Part shown: positions 16,433 through 28,663 of the stretch, piece by piece
Layout: the number at the start of each line of letters is the position of its first letter
Position numbering within the stretch: position 1 is the first letter of the stretch
Assembly (NCBI RefSeq): GCF_030246885.1
Contig: NZ_CP126739.1
Location: 124,001-188,000 of the forward strand
Length of the DNA stretch: 64,000 bases
Origin: Microbacterium sp. zg-B185
GTDB taxonomy: Bacteria; Actinomycetota; Actinomycetes; Actinomycetales; Microbacteriaceae
Reading direction: 5' to 3'
The notes under the pieces: generated by a model
The model's input: only the letters and a program-made list of their open reading frames with translations
The model's database searches: none
Told to the model about the DNA's origin: nothing
Position numbers and translations under genes: made by a program

Positions 16433-19177
16433 TCAGCGATCGGCCCCCGGCAGCAGCGTGGACAGCGCCTCGCGCGACGAGATGCCGAGCTTCGTATAGA
16501 CCTTCCGCAGGTGGTATTCGACGGTCTTCGGGCTGAGGAACAGCGCGGCTGCGGCCTCCCGCGTCGTGCGGCCCTCGGCCAGGAGCAGACTGACCTGCAG
16601 CTCCTGCGGAGTCAGGACGGCGACGGGATCATCGCCGGCGGCTCTGACGTGCTCGCCGGTCGCGGTGAGCTCGGCGGCGGCGCGGTCACGCCACAGGCTC
16701 GCACCGAGCTCGGCGAAGCCGTCGAGGGCCTCACGCAGCGGTCGGCGGGCGTCGCTGCGCCGCCCGGCACGTCGCAGCCTCTCCCCGTAGGCGAGTCGGG
16801 TGCGGGCGGCCTCGAAGGCGTCCAGGGTCTCGGCGTGCCGGTCCAGTGCCCGCTCGAACCACGTGTCGAACTCGTCGTCCGCCGCCGCGAGGCCCATCGC
16901 CCGCGCCGCCCGCGCGCGCGCCCAGGGCTGCCCCTTGCGATCGGCGCGCACACGGAATTCCGCGGCGACGGATGCTGCGTCTGCGCGCCTCCCGAGACGT
17001 GCCAGCGCGTCGGTCAGTTCGGGCGCGGGCGAGAGGTCGACGTCGTCCAGGCGCAGGCGTTCGAGCAGTTCCGCGAGCCCGGAGAGGTGCGCGAGCGCGC
17101 GGTCGGGGTGCCCGAGCGACAGCTCCAGGTCGCCCAGGGCCAGGCCGACCCACACTTCGCCGACGTGGATGTCGCGCGCCGCGCACAGCAGGCGTGCCTC
17201 GGCTCCGTGCGCGCGGCACGCGTCCACGCGCCCGGCCCGGGCCTCGAGCCGGGCGAGTCCCGCGAGGGACATCGCCAGCTCCGTCGTCTGACCCGTCTCG
17301 GACGCGAGGCGGATCGCCTCGCCGAAGTTCGCCTCCGCACGCGGCCAGGAGGCATCCGTCGTGGACTGGTCGACCGCGACGTGGAAGAGCACGGCGGGCA
17401 GGGCTCCGATCCCCGCAGCATTGCGCACGTCGTCCACGAGCGTCCGCAGGCGCGCACCGCTGGTCGCATCCCGCAGGAACAGCGGTGCGAGCAGCAGCCA
17501 CGACAGCCGGCGCGGGTCGTGACCGAGTTCCGGATCCGTCTCCAGCAGCGGCACCGCCGCGCGGATGTCGTCGGCGCCGCCGCTGCCGGCAAGGGTGCGC
17601 GCCATCCCCGTCGCCATCAGCCCCAGCGCCAGCGCGCGCGGCCGGGTCACGTCGGCCCGCAGCGCAGCGAGCCGCTCGCCGAGTCCCGCTGCCGTCCGTG
17701 CGTCGCCGAGGTAGAAGGTCGCGTGCACCGCATCGGCCAGGGCGACCGTCGCCGCGTCGGCGTCGTCCGCGCGATCTGCGGCGGTGAGCAGGATGCCCAG
17801 TGCCTCGCGCAGCGACCCCGTGCGCGCGGCGATCGATGCGCGCAGCTCGCTCTCGCGCACATCGTAAGTCGCCGCCTCTGGCGAGGCGTCCCGCTCCCGC
17901 TCGTCGAGCAGCGCGATCGCCCGCCTGCCGTCGCCGGCGATCCACGCGGCATCGGCCGCGCGCAGGAGGCGCTCAGCGCGGTCCTCGGCCTCGGGAGAGA
18001 GCCGGGCCGCCCGCTCGAACGCCCCCGATGCCACCGCGTAGGCCGCGCGCGCCACGGCGTGCTCGCCCGCCTCCGCCAGCAGGTCGGCGACCTCCTGATC
18101 CGGATGCCACGTCGCCTCCGCCAGATGCCACGCCCGGCGATCGGCATCCGTTCGCGGTGTCGCGTCCGCCGCGGCGCGGTGTGCCGCATGGCGCTGCTGC
18201 ATCGACGCACCGGAATAGACGGCGGAGCGCAGGAGCGGATGCCGGAACTCGACGCGCCCGCCCTGCACCGTCACCATTTCCGCAGTCTCCGCGTCGCCGA
18301 GACGCGCCGCATCGATCCCGTGCGCAGCGCAGGCGGCTGTGATGAGGCGAAGGTCCGTGCCGCAGACCGCCGCGACCAGCAGCGCGGCGCGGCAGTCGAC
18401 ATCCAACCGCTCCAGCCGACGCCCGAACGTGTCTGCGACGACACGGGGGACGCGCAGCGGGAGCCCGGTCTCGACGCTCTGCACCACATCGAGGTCGGCG
18501 GCGCGCAGTTCGAGCAGCGCGAGCGGGTTGCCTTCGGTCGCTCGATGCAACAGCCCCACCTGCGCGTCGGACGGACCGCCCCCCGTGACGTGCGACAGCA
18601 GCGCTCGCGTCGCCGCCAGGTCCAGCCCTTCGAGGGACAGCCGCGGCAGGCCGATGACGACCTCGTCACCTTCGGGGGTGCGCACGCCGAACAGCGCGGC
18701 CACGGGGTCGGCCGTCAGTCTCCGCGCGGCGAAGACGAGAGCATGGGCGGAGGGTGCGTCGGCCAGCTGCAGGTCGTCGACGAGGACCGCGACCGGCTCC
18801 TCCTCCGCGTAGCGGCAGAGCAGGCTCAGCACCGCAGCGCCGATGGCGAACCGGTCGCGGGCGTCGTCGCCGTGGCCGCCGGGGAGCGCGAGCGCCGCGG
18901 AGAGCGCGGTGGCCTGCACGGGCGGGATGCCGTCGAGCGCACCGAGAGCCGGCCGCACCAGCTGAAGCAGGGTCGCGAACGGGATCTCCCGCTCGGACTC
19001 GAGTCCGGTCGCGCGCAGCACCCGGATGCCGGGCTGCCCCGAAACGGCATTCTCGAGCAGTGCGGTCTTGCCGACTCCGGCCTCGCCCGTCACCGCGAGC
19101 ACGCCGCCCGTGCCCAGGCGGGCGGCGGCCATGAGCCGATCGATCGCCTGCTGCTCGGCCTGCCGACCCACCAGCAT
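16433..19177 (-). CDS. Large ATP-binding LuxR family regulator (LAL/MalT-like)
   Basis: The protein has 914 residues. An N-terminal AAA/STAND ATPase carries Walker A GEAGVGKT (31-38) and Walker B AVLVDDLQLADA. A long helical TPR-like middle follows. The C-terminal LuxR helix-turn-helix (about 845-905) reads LTPQELQVSLLLAEGRTTREA and then FLSPKTVEYHLRKVYTKLGI. The ATG at 19177 follows TACACT-CGGGGC, so the mRNA is probably leaderless. LAL proteins are ATP-dependent activators that sense a ligand through the central region. It is divergent from the methyltransferase, with 113 bp between starts, which makes the downstream three-gene row its likely target (inference). Confidence 0.93.
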   Translation of the reverse strand: MLVGRQAEQQAIDRLMAAARLGTGGVLAVTGEAGVGKTALLENAVSGQPGIRVLRATGLESEREIPFATLLQLVRPALGALDGIPPVQATALSAALALPGGHGDDARDRFAIGAAVLSLLCRYAEEEPVAVLVDDLQLADAPSAHALVFAARRLTADPVAALFGVRTPEGDEVVIGLPRLSLEGLDLAATRALLSHVTGGGPSDAQVGLLHRATEGNPLALLELRAADLDVVQSVETGLPLRVPRVVADTFGRRLERLDVDCRAALLVAAVCGTDLRLITAACAAHGIDAARLGDAETAEMVTVQGGRVEFRHPLLRSAVYSGASMQQRHAAHRAAADATPRTDADRRAWHLAEATWHPDQEVADLLAEAGEHAVARAAYAVASGAFERAARLSPEAEDRAERLLRAADAAWIAGDGRRAIALLDERERDASPEAATYDVRESELRASIAARTGSLREALGILLTAADRADDADAATVALADAVHATFYLGDARTAAGLGERLAALRADVTRPRALALGLMATGMARTLAGSGGADDIRAAVPLLETDPELGHDPRRLSWLLLAPLFLRDATSGARLRTLVDDVRNAAGIGALPAVLFHVAVDQSTTDASWPRAEANFGEAIRLASETGQTTELAMSLAGLARLEARAGRVDACRAHGAEARLLCAARDIHVGEVWVGLALGDLELSLGHPDRALAHLSGLAELLERLRLDDVDLSPAPELTDALARLGRRADAASVAAEFRVRADRKGQPWARARAARAMGLAAADDEFDTWFERALDRHAETLDAFEAARTRLAYGERLRRAGRRSDARRPLREALDGFAELGASLWRDRAAAELTATGEHVRAAGDDPVAVLTPQELQVSLLLAEGRTTREAAAALFLSPKTVEYHLRKVYTKLGISSREALSTLLPGADR

Positions 19178-19290
19178 GCCCCGAGTGTAGAACTGCGCGC
19201 AGGACTAGGGGGGTCCCCGGATGCGGCGACCCTGCGCCGCTTCGTACGGTCGAGGCATCCATCGGCAGCACTGACAGAAGGAGCCGAACC

Positions 19291-20370
19291 ATGTCCGTCA
19301 CCACCGAACCGACCCAGATCGACACCGACAAGCTCATGAGCTTCGTCTTCCGTGCCGTCGATGAGGTCGGAGCGACCCTCAATGCGGCGCTCGTCGTCAT
19401 GGGCGACAAGCTCGGATACTACCGGGACCTCGCCGCCCACGGTGCAAGCACCCCCGCACAGCTGGCCGAGCGCACGCAGACCGCGGAGCCGTATGCCCGC
19501 GAGTGGCTGAACGCGCAGGCCGCGGGCGGCTACGTCCACTACGACCCCGAGACCAAGCGCTACACGCTGCCTCCCGAGCACGCGCTCGCGATGACCGATC
19601 CGGACAGCCCGGCGTTCCTCCCCGGGCTCTTCCAGATCGCGCTCGGCACCGTGCACGACACCGAGCACATCATCGATGCCGCCCGCAGCGGTGCGGGGTT
19701 CGGCTGGCACGAGCACGACACCGACGTGCACATCGGCTGCGAGCGGTTCTTCCGCCCGAGCTACCACGCCCACCTCGTGGACTCGTGGATCCCGGCACTG
19801 GACGGTGTACAGGAGAAGCTGACGGCGGGGGCACTGGTCGCCGACGTCGGCTGCGGGCACGGGGCATCCACGATTCTGCTCGCGCAGGCTTTCCCGCAGT
19901 CGAGGTTCGTCGGCTTCGACTACCACCGGGAGTCGATCGAGACGGCGAAGGCGCGCGCCGAGGAGGCCGGCGTGGCCGACCGGGTGCGCTTCGAGGTCGC
20001 GTCGGCGCAGGAGTTCGCCGGTCGCGGCTACGACCTCGTCGCCATGTTCGACTCGCTGCACGACATGGGCGACCCCGTGGGCGCCGCCCGGCACGTGCGC
20101 GAGGTCATCGCCGACGACGGAACGTGGATGATCGTCGAGCCGATGGCCGGCGACCACGTCGAAGACAACTTCAACGCGGTCGGCCGCGCGTACTACGGGT
20201 TCTCGACGCTGCTGTGCACGCCGTCCTCGCTGTCGCAGGACGTCGGCTTGGCGCTCGGCACCCAGGCGGGACCCGCGCGCATCCGCGATGTCACCGCAGC
20301 GGGCGGCTTCACGCGCTTCCGCACCGTCGCCGAGACGCCCTTCAACCGCGTGATCGAGGCGAGGCCCTGA
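19291..20370 (+). CDS. Class I SAM-dependent methyltransferase with N-terminal winged-helix-like domain
   Basis: The 359-residue protein has a strong ribosome site (AGAAGGAG). Residues 25-115 resemble the helical dimerisation/winged-helix part of O-methyltransferase-like proteins (LGYYRDLAAHGASTPAQLAERT...). The SAM-binding motif I is VADVGCGHGAS at 183-193, with an acidic residue at the end of the next strand (FVGFDYHRESI). The close relatives I recall are annotated simply as class I methyltransferases, including Rv2258c-like proteins. The substrate is unknown. It opens a row with the glycosyltransferase (33 nt gap) and the hydrolase, divergent from the LAL regulator. Confidence 0.88.
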   Translation: MSVTTEPTQIDTDKLMSFVFRAVDEVGATLNAALVVMGDKLGYYRDLAAHGASTPAQLAERTQTAEPYAREWLNAQAAGGYVHYDPETKRYTLPPEHALAMTDPDSPAFLPGLFQIALGTVHDTEHIIDAARSGAGFGWHEHDTDVHIGCERFFRPSYHAHLVDSWIPALDGVQEKLTAGALVADVGCGHGASTILLAQAFPQSRFVGFDYHRESIETAKARAEEAGVADRVRFEVASAQEFAGRGYDLVAMFDSLHDMGDPVGAARHVREVIADDGTWMIVEPMAGDHVEDNFNAVGRAYYGFSTLLCTPSSLSQDVGLALGTQAGPARIRDVTAAGGFTRFRTVAETPFNRVIEARP

Positions 20371-20402
20371 CGTCCGGCGGAGGAGAGGAGCACACTGGGG
20401 GG

Positions 20403-21653
20403 ATGGCGACGATGGGTCGAAGCCACACCTGGGTCCGGGCGCAGCGACGCCCGCGACGAGCGCTGTTCCTCTCCTCCCCGATCGGGCTCGGCCATGCGCG
20501 ACGTGATGTCGCGATCGCCCAGGAGCTGCGCCGGATCCACCCGGACCTGCAGATCGACTGGCTCGCGCAGCATCCTGTCACCCGGGTGCTGGCGGATGCC
20601 GGTGAACCTGTGCACCCGGCATCCGCTCTGCTCGCGAACGAATCCGCGCACATCGAGGACGAGTCCGCGGATCACGATCTGCACGCCTTTCAGGCAATCC
20701 GGCGGATGGACGAGATCCTCGTGAACAACTTCATGGTCTTCAACGACGTCGTCGACGAGACCTACTACGACCTCGTGATCGGCGACGAGGCGTGGGACGT
20801 CGACTACTTCCTGCACGAGAACCCCGAGCTCAAGCGCTTCGCCTTCGCGTGGCTGACCGATTTCGTCGGATGGCTGCCGATGCCGGCAGGTGGGGATGCC
20901 GAGGCCGCGCTCACCGCCGACTACAACGCCGAGATGCTCGAGCAGCGGGCGCGCTACCGGCGGCTTCGCGACCGCTCGATCTTCGTCGGGAATCCGGAGG
21001 ACGTCGTGGACGAATCGTTCGGGCCGGGGATGCCGCGCATTCGCGACTGGACGCGCGAGCACTACGACTTCGCCGGGTACGTCACGGGGTTCACGCCTCC
21101 GTCCGAGGAGGAGCGCGCTGCGGTGCGGGAGCGGCTGGGATTCGGACCCGACGACCTGCTCTGCGTCGTGACCGTGGGTGGGTCGGGTGTGGGCGATGCG
21201 CTGCTGCACCGGGTGATGGACGCGATCCCGCTCGCCCGGCGACTGCTGCCGTCGTTGCAGTTCCTGGTCGTGACCGGCCCACGCATCGATCCCTCCTCGC
21301 TGCCGCGGCGCGGTGGCGCCATCGTGCGCGGCTTCGTGCCCGACCTCTACCTCGCGCTCGCCGCGTGCGATGTCGCGGTGGTGCAGGGCGGGCTGACGAC
21401 CTGCATGGAGCTGACCGCCGCCCAGCGTCCCTTTCTCTACGTCCCGCTGGAGAACCACTTCGAGCAGAACTTCCATGTGCGGCATCGGCTCGAGCGCTAC
21501 GGCGCCGGCACGTGCCTCCGCTATGCCGAGGCGAGTGCTCCCGACGTGCTCGCTGCGGCGCTCGTCGCGGGGGTCGGGCGGGAGGTGCGGTACCGCCCGG
21601 TCGAGGTCGACGGAGCGGCCCGCGCCGCTGCGCTCCTCGGGGAGCTGGTCTGA
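20403..21653 (+). CDS. Glycosyltransferase, GT1/GT28-like
   Basis: This protein has 416 residues. The start ATG 20403 follows CACACT-GGGGGG, so it may be leaderless or use the G-run; ATG 20412 is an alternative. The N-terminal domain begins RALFLSSPIGLGHARRDVAIAQEL with the Gly-rich GLGHARR loop of GT-B enzymes. The C-terminal donor domain holds VTVGGSGVG (about 255) and then VQGGLTTCMELTAAQRPFLYVPL (about 325-347). GT-B fold enzymes of this type use nucleotide sugars; the donor and acceptor are unknown. The stop shares one base with the start of the following hydrolase (TGATG), which indicates translational coupling. Confidence 0.82.
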   Translation: MATMGRSHTWVRAQRRPRRALFLSSPIGLGHARRDVAIAQELRRIHPDLQIDWLAQHPVTRVLADAGEPVHPASALLANESAHIEDESADHDLHAFQAIRRMDEILVNNFMVFNDVVDETYYDLVIGDEAWDVDYFLHENPELKRFAFAWLTDFVGWLPMPAGGDAEAALTADYNAEMLEQRARYRRLRDRSIFVGNPEDVVDESFGPGMPRIRDWTREHYDFAGYVTGFTPPSEEERAAVRERLGFGPDDLLCVVTVGGSGVGDALLHRVMDAIPLARRLLPSLQFLVVTGPRIDPSSLPRRGGAIVRGFVPDLYLALAACDVAVVQGGLTTCMELTAAQRPFLYVPLENHFEQNFHVRHRLERYGAGTCLRYAEASAPDVLAAALVAGVGREVRYRPVEVDGAARAAALLGELV

Positions 21654-22525
21654 TGCGCGCGCTCTCGCCGGTGCAGAGCGGCTTCGTCGACCGGGACGGC
21701 GTCGCGATCCACTACGAGGTGTACGGCGAGGGGGAGCCCACCGTCTACCTCCTCATGCCCAACACCATTGTGGAGAGCCGCGGATGGAAGGCGCAGGTGC
21801 CCTTCCTCGCGCGCTCCTTCCGCGTCGTGGTGAGCGACCCGAGGGGCAACGGCGGCAGCGATACCCCGGACAGCTCCGACGGCTACGCCGACCGCCTGCT
21901 GATCGACGACGCGTGGGCGGTGCTGGACGCGGTCGACGCCGACCGCGCGGTGCTCGTGGGGCTGTGCTCCGGCGCGGGCTATGTCGTAATCATGGCCGCC
22001 GAAGACCCCGACCGCGTCCTCGGCATCTGCGCGATCAACCCCGGACTGGAACTGAGCCCGCCGCTGCCGCACAAGGTGGCCTTCGACTTCGACGCGCCCC
22101 GGGACTCGTACGAGGGCTGGCAGAAGCTGAACAGTCAGCACTGGCTGCAGGACTGGCCGGACTTCGCGCGATTCTTCTTCGGTGAGATGTTCCCCGAGCC
22201 GCACTCCACCAAGCAGCGCGAGGACGGCGTCGGCTGGGCGATGCAGACCAGCCCCGAGGCGATGATCCTCGCCCGATGCTCAGCTCCGTACCCGGGCAAC
22301 GAGCCCGACACCGTCGCCGCCGCCCGCGCCCTGCGCTGCCCGGTGCTCGTGATCAGCGGCTCCCTCGACCGATGCCAGAACCCGATGCGCAGCCTTCGCC
22401 TCGCCGAGCTCACCGGCGCCGAGCACGTCATCATCGACGGCGGCGGACACCTCCCGCAGGCGCGCGACCCCGTGAAGGTGAATCTGATGCTGCGCGATTT
22501 CGTGCGGCGGGTCGCAGGGAGGTGA
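21653..22525 (+). CDS. Alpha/beta hydrolase with a cysteine in the nucleophile elbow
   Basis: The 290-residue alpha/beta hydrolase starts at ATG 21653, overlapping the previous stop by one base. The nucleophile elbow reads GLCSGAG with Cys105 where serine is usual (Ser106 follows). The presumed acid is in [10 protein letters not shown] and the catalytic His in DGGGHLPQ. The oxyanion side is [15 protein letters not shown] cysteine nucleophile is known in dienelactone-hydrolase-like enzymes, but this protein looks more like the general hydrolases found with signalling or hydrolase-cyclase fusions. No reaction can be assigned. It is the last gene of the methyltransferase-glycosyltransferase-hydrolase row. 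Confidence 0.87.
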   Translation: MRALSPVQSGFVDRDGVAIHYEVYGEGEPTVYLLMPNTIVESRGWKAQVPFLARSFRVVVSDPRGNGGSDTPDSSDGYADRLLIDDAWAVLDAVDADRAVLVGLCSGAGYVVIMAAEDPDRVLGICAINPGLELSPPLPHKVAFDFDAPRDSYEGWQKLNSQHWLQDWPDFARFFFGEMFPEPHSTKQREDGVGWAMQTSPEAMILARCSAPYPGNEPDTVAAARALRCPVLVISGSLDRCQNPMRSLRLAELTGAEHVIIDGGGHLPQARDPVKVNLMLRDFVRRVAGR

Positions 22526-22580
22526 GGGGGGCGGGTGCCGCGGGGGCTCGGCGTCGGGGGACGCGGCTACCCTGGAGGGG

Positions 22581-24590
<2,010 letters not shown>

Positions 24591-24595
24591 GCTGA

Positions 24596-24621
24596 CCGCG
24601 AGGACCGACGAAGGTCCGCGG
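24596..24621 (+). terminator. Stem-loop after recQ
   Basis: CCGC/GCGG and GGACC/GGTCC arms around GACGAA form a strong hairpin starting 5 nt after the recQ stop. There is no T-run, so it may be a terminator aided by other factors or part of the fhs leader (67-nt gap). Confidence 0.4.
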
Positions 24622-24657
24622 TCTCGGGCCGGCACGGCCCCTGGGGGAGGTTCGACG

Positions 24658-26331
24658 ATGAGCCTGAGCAACATCGACATCGCGCAAGCGGCGCGCATGA
24701 TTCCGATCGGTGAGGTCGCCGCGCGGCTGGGCATCCCGGACGAGAGCCTGGAGCCCTACGGCCGCTACAAGGCCAAGGTGGCGCTGGAGTATCTCGCCGC
24801 GATCCGCGAGCGCCCGCAGGGCAAGCTCGTGCTGGTCACCGCGGTCTCGCCCACGCCCGCAGGCGAAGGCAAGACGACCACGACCGTCGGACTGGGCGAC
24901 GCGCTGACCCGGATCGGCGAGCGCGCCATGATCTGCCTGCGCGAGCCCGCGCTCGGGCCGGTCTTCGGCATGAAAGGCGGTGCGGCGGGCGGCGGATACG
25001 CCCAGGTGGTGCCGATGGAGGACATCAATCTGCACTTCACCGGCGACTTCTCCGCGATCGCGGTGGCGACCAACCTGCTCGCCGCGATGATCGACAACCA
25101 CATCCACCACGGCAACGCCCTGGACATCGACGTGCGCCGGGTCACCTGGCGGCGTGTCCTGGACATCAGCGACCGCGCGCTGCGCGACGTGATCATCGGA
25201 CTCGGCGGGCCGGGCAACGGCTACCCCCGCGAGTCCGGCTTCGACATCGTGGTGGCCTCCGAGGTGATGGCGATCTTCTGCCTCGCGACCGACCTGCGAG
25301 ACCTCCGCGAACGACTCGGGGACATCGTGGTCGGCTACACGCGCGATCGTCGAGCGGTGCATGCCCGCGAACTCGGTGCGCACGGCGCGATGACCGCGGT
25401 GCTGCGCGACGCGCTCGCCCCCAATCTGGTGCAGACCCTGGAGAACACCCCCGCCTTCGTCCACGGTGGACCGTTCGCCAACATCGCGCACGGCTGCAAC
25501 TCGTACCTGGCGACCAGCTCTGCCCTGCATCTGGCCGACTACGTGGTCACCGAGGCGGGGTTCGGCGCGGACCTCGGGGCGGAGAAGTTCGTCGACATCC
25601 TGTGCCGCACGACCGGGCTGCGCCCGGCAGCGGCCGTGATCGTCGCGACCGTCAGGGCGATGAAGTTCCACGGCGGGGTGGAGGTCGCAGATCTGGCGAC
25701 CGAGGACGTCGCGGCGCTGGAGCGGGGCACCGTGAACCTCGCCCGGCACCTGCAGACCGTCCGCGAGACGTTCGGTCTGCCCGCGGTGGTGGCCATCAAT
25801 CATCGCGCCGAGGACACGAATGCCGAGGTCGATGCGCTGGTGGCGGCCGTCGAGCGGCTGGGGGCGGTGGCCGTCGTGGCCACGCACTTCGCCGAGGGCG
25901 GCGCGGGCGCCGAACAGCTGGCCCGCGAGGTCGTCCGCCTGTGCGCGGAACCGTCGGATCTGGGGTTCACCTACCCCGACGACGCGTCGCTGTGGGAGAA
26001 GATGCAGGCCATCGCCACGCGGATCTACGGAGCCTCGGAGATCACCGCCAGCACCGCCGTGCGGGCGCAGATCCGGCGCCTCGAAGAGGACGGGTACGGC
26101 CGGTACCCGGTGTGCGTCGCCAAGACCCAGTACTCGTTCTCCACGGATGCGAAGCTGCGCGGCGCGCCCACCGGGCACGCGGTCGACGTGCGCGAGGTGC
26201 GGCTGGCGGCGGGCGCACGCTTCGTGGTGATGGTCTGCGGAGACATCATGACGATGCCGGGGCTGCCGACGGTCCCCGCCGCGATGACCATCGACGTCGA
26301 TGAGGACGGACGGATCGTCGGACTGTTCTGA
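24658..26331 (+). CDS. fhs: Formate-tetrahydrofolate ligase
   Basis: The protein has 557 residues, the usual length for the enzyme. The ATP-binding loop [14 protein letters not shown] starts at T66, with K72. Characteristic blocks are [32 protein letters not shown] near the folate site, and [17 protein letters not shown]. It joins formate to tetrahydrofolate with ATP to give 10-formyl-THF, feeding purine synthesis and one-carbon metabolism in the cytoplasm. A GGGGGAGG ribosome site precedes the ATG. It is monocistronic as far as the sequence shows. No folD or purine gene is adjacent. Confidence 0.97.
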   Translation: MSLSNIDIAQAARMIPIGEVAARLGIPDESLEPYGRYKAKVALEYLAAIRERPQGKLVLVTAVSPTPAGEGKTTTTVGLGDALTRIGERAMICLREPALGPVFGMKGGAAGGGYAQVVPMEDINLHFTGDFSAIAVATNLLAAMIDNHIHHGNALDIDVRRVTWRRVLDISDRALRDVIIGLGGPGNGYPRESGFDIVVASEVMAIFCLATDLRDLRERLGDIVVGYTRDRRAVHARELGAHGAMTAVLRDALAPNLVQTLENTPAFVHGGPFANIAHGCNSYLATSSALHLADYVVTEAGFGADLGAEKFVDILCRTTGLRPAAAVIVATVRAMKFHGGVEVADLATEDVAALERGTVNLARHLQTVRETFGLPAVVAINHRAEDTNAEVDALVAAVERLGAVAVVATHFAEGGAGAEQLAREVVRLCAEPSDLGFTYPDDASLWEKMQAIATRIYGASEITASTAVRAQIRRLEEDGYGRYPVCVAKTQYSFSTDAKLRGAPTGHAVDVREVRLAAGARFVVMVCGDIMTMPGLPTVPAAMTIDVDEDGRIVGLF

Positions 26332-26453
26332 CGCGGTGATACCGACGGGACCCGCACCCGCCGCATCGGACCCGGTGCGCCGCCGCTGTCGGGAGGGCAC
26401 AATGACCCTGGTCGGCCACCACCCCCGGGCTTGTGCAGATCGTCTAACGGAGT

Positions 26454-26496
26454 TTGCCGCGACTTGGAGGAGTCCTACGGTCGGGACGACTCCCGA
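26454..26496 (+). promoter_or_regulatory. Promoter candidate and overlapping hairpin for the acyl-CoA oxidase-like gene
   Basis: TTGCCG (26454-26459), a 16-bp spacer and TACGGT (26476-26481) make a plausible -35/-10 pair. TCGGGA-CGAC-TCCCGA (26481-26496) is a perfect hairpin or dyad at the expected transcription start, a position where a repressor could act. The ribosome site GAAAGG follows. Confidence 0.5.
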
Positions 26497-26516
26497 TCAC
26501 ACCGAAAGGTGACGCA

Positions 26517-28622
26517 ATGGCCGACGCCGCCGTCCGTTCCCGCAAGCCCGCCACGAACATGCGCACCCCCGCGGGCGGGGCGCCCACAGCCGCGCACACG
26601 GCAGCCGAGGCATCCGAGGCCCGCATCGATGTCGCTCAGGTGACCGACATGCTCCTGGGTACGTGGGCTGAGACCCGCCGTGAGGCACGCGAGATGATCA
26701 AGGACCCGGCGTTCTGGCGCGTGGACGGGCTCACGATGGCCGAGCACCGCGAGCGGGTGCTGAGCCAGATGCACCTGCTCGTCGAGCACAAGGGCGTCCA
26801 CCGCGCCTTCCCGAAGGAGTACGGCGGCGCGGAGAACAACGGCGCGAACATCGCCGGCTTCGCCGAACTGGTCGCGGCCGACCCCAGCCTGCAGATCAAG
26901 TCCGGCGTCCAGTGGGGGCTGTTCGGCTCGGCCGTGCTCCAGCTGGGCACCAAGGAGCATCACGACAAGTGGCTGCCGGGCATCATGAACATGGACATCC
27001 CCGGCGCGTTCGCGATGACCGAGACCGGTCACGGCTCGGATGTCGCATCCGTCGGCACCACCGCCACCTACGACCCGGACTCCGAGGAGTTCGTGCTCCA
27101 CACCCCGTTCCGGGGCGCGTGGAAGGACTACCTCGGCAACGCGGCCCTGCACGGCGTGGCGGCCACCGTCTTCGCGCAGCTGATCACCGGCGGCGTCAAT
27201 CACGGCGTGCACTGCTTCTACGTTCCGCTCCGCGACGAGAACGGCGACTTCCTGCCGGGGATCGGCGGCGAGGACGACGGGCTGAAGGGCGGGCTGAACG
27301 GGATCGACAACGGACGCCTGCACTTCGACCAGGTCCGCGTGCCCCGCACCAACCTGCTGAACAAGTACGGCGACGTGGCAGCCGACGGCACGTACACGAG
27401 CCACATCTCCAGCCCCGGTCGCCGGTTCTTCACGATGCTCGGAACCCTGGTGCAGGGTCGGGTGTCGCTGGACGGTTCGGCGGCGTGGGCCTCGGCGATC
27501 GCGCTGGACATCGCGGTCACCTACGCCAATCAGCGCCGGCAGTTCGATTCCGGAACCGGCACCGACGAGGTCGTCCTCCTGGACTACGGCAAGCACCAGC
27601 GCCGCCTGCTGCCCCGCCTGGCGACGACGTACGCGTCGATCTTCGTGCACGACGAGTTCCTGCAGAAGTTCGACTCGGTCATGGGCGGAGCGACCGACAC
27701 GGACGCCGATCGCCAGGACCTCGAGACCTTGGCGGCGGCCTTGAAGCCGCTGTCGACCTGGCACGCCCTGGACACGCTGCAGGAGGCCCGCGAGGCGTGC
27801 GGGGGCGCCGGGTACCTGTTCGAGAACCGGCTCACCGGCCTGCGCGCCGACCTGGACATCTACGCCACGTTCGAGGGCGACAACAACGTGCTGCTGCAAC
27901 TGGTGGGCAAGCGGCTGCTGAGCGACTTCGGCAAGCAGTTCAAGGGCAAGGACGCCAAGGCGCTCGCCGCGTACGCGGTCGGCCAGACCGCCGGCAAGCT
28001 GTTCCACGGCGCCGGTCTGCGCCAGCTGGGCCAGACGGTGAGCGATTTCGGCTCCACCGCGCGCTCCATCGAGCACGGCCTGCGTGCCGATCAGCAGCAC
28101 GAGCTGCTGGCCGGTCGTGTCCAGCGCATGGTCACGGATGTCGCGACGCGCCTGCGTCCGGCATCCAGCCTGCCCCCGGCCGAAGCGGCCGCGCTGTTCA
28201 ACGCGAACCAGTCCGAGCTGATCGAGGCCGCCCGCGCCCATGCCGAGCTGCTGCAGTGGGAGGCGTTCACGGATGCTGTGGACCGGGTCGACGATGAGGG
28301 TACGCGGCGGGTCCTGGTGTGGCTGCGGGACCTGTTCGGGCTCGGGCTGATCGAGAAGCACCTGGCGTGGTACCTGATCAACGGGCGCCTGTCCTCGCAG
28401 CGTGCCGGTGCGGTGGCGCAGTACATCGACCGACTGTGCCTGCGGCTGCGTCCGCACGCGCAGGACCTGGTCGACGCGTTCGGATACGAGCCCGAGCACC
28501 TGCGCGCCCCGATCGCATCCGGTGCCGAGCAGGACCGCCAGGACGAGGCACGGGCGTACTACCGCGACCTCGCCGCGTCCGGCCGGGCCCCGATCTCGGA
28601 GAAGCTCGCGAACAAGAAGTAG
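26517..28622 (+). CDS. Acyl-CoA dehydrogenase/oxidase family protein
   Basis: The protein has 701 residues, much longer than dehydrogenases (about 385) and typical of acyl-CoA oxidase-like proteins with a C-terminal ACOX domain. The ACAD core spans about residues 60-460, with AMTETGHGSDVAS in the FAD/substrate site and EACGGAGYLFENRL and DIYATFEGDNNVLLQLVGKRLL near 430-470. The C-terminal 200 residues are helical (ACOX-like). It would introduce the alpha,beta double bond in acyl-CoA; whether electrons go to oxygen or ETF cannot be told from sequence. ATG 26517 follows GAAAGGTGACGCA. The N-terminal 35 residues are Ala/Pro-rich. Confidence 0.92.
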   Translation: MADAAVRSRKPATNMRTPAGGAPTAAHTAAEASEARIDVAQVTDMLLGTWAETRREAREMIKDPAFWRVDGLTMAEHRERVLSQMHLLVEHKGVHRAFPKEYGGAENNGANIAGFAELVAADPSLQIKSGVQWGLFGSAVLQLGTKEHHDKWLPGIMNMDIPGAFAMTETGHGSDVASVGTTATYDPDSEEFVLHTPFRGAWKDYLGNAALHGVAATVFAQLITGGVNHGVHCFYVPLRDENGDFLPGIGGEDDGLKGGLNGIDNGRLHFDQVRVPRTNLLNKYGDVAADGTYTSHISSPGRRFFTMLGTLVQGRVSLDGSAAWASAIALDIAVTYANQRRQFDSGTGTDEVVLLDYGKHQRRLLPRLATTYASIFVHDEFLQKFDSVMGGATDTDADRQDLETLAAALKPLSTWHALDTLQEAREACGGAGYLFENRLTGLRADLDIYATFEGDNNVLLQLVGKRLLSDFGKQFKGKDAKALAAYAVGQTAGKLFHGAGLRQLGQTVSDFGSTARSIEHGLRADQQHELLAGRVQRMVTDVATRLRPASSLPPAEAAALFNANQSELIEAARAHAELLQWEAFTDAVDRVDDEGTRRVLVWLRDLFGLGLIEKHLAWYLINGRLSSQRAGAVAQYIDRLCLRLRPHAQDLVDAFGYEPEHLRAPIASGAEQDRQDEARAYYRDLAASGRAPISEKLANKK

Positions 28623-28663
28623 CCGCACGCACCGTGCCGGTGACGGCGGCCTATCCTGACGGG

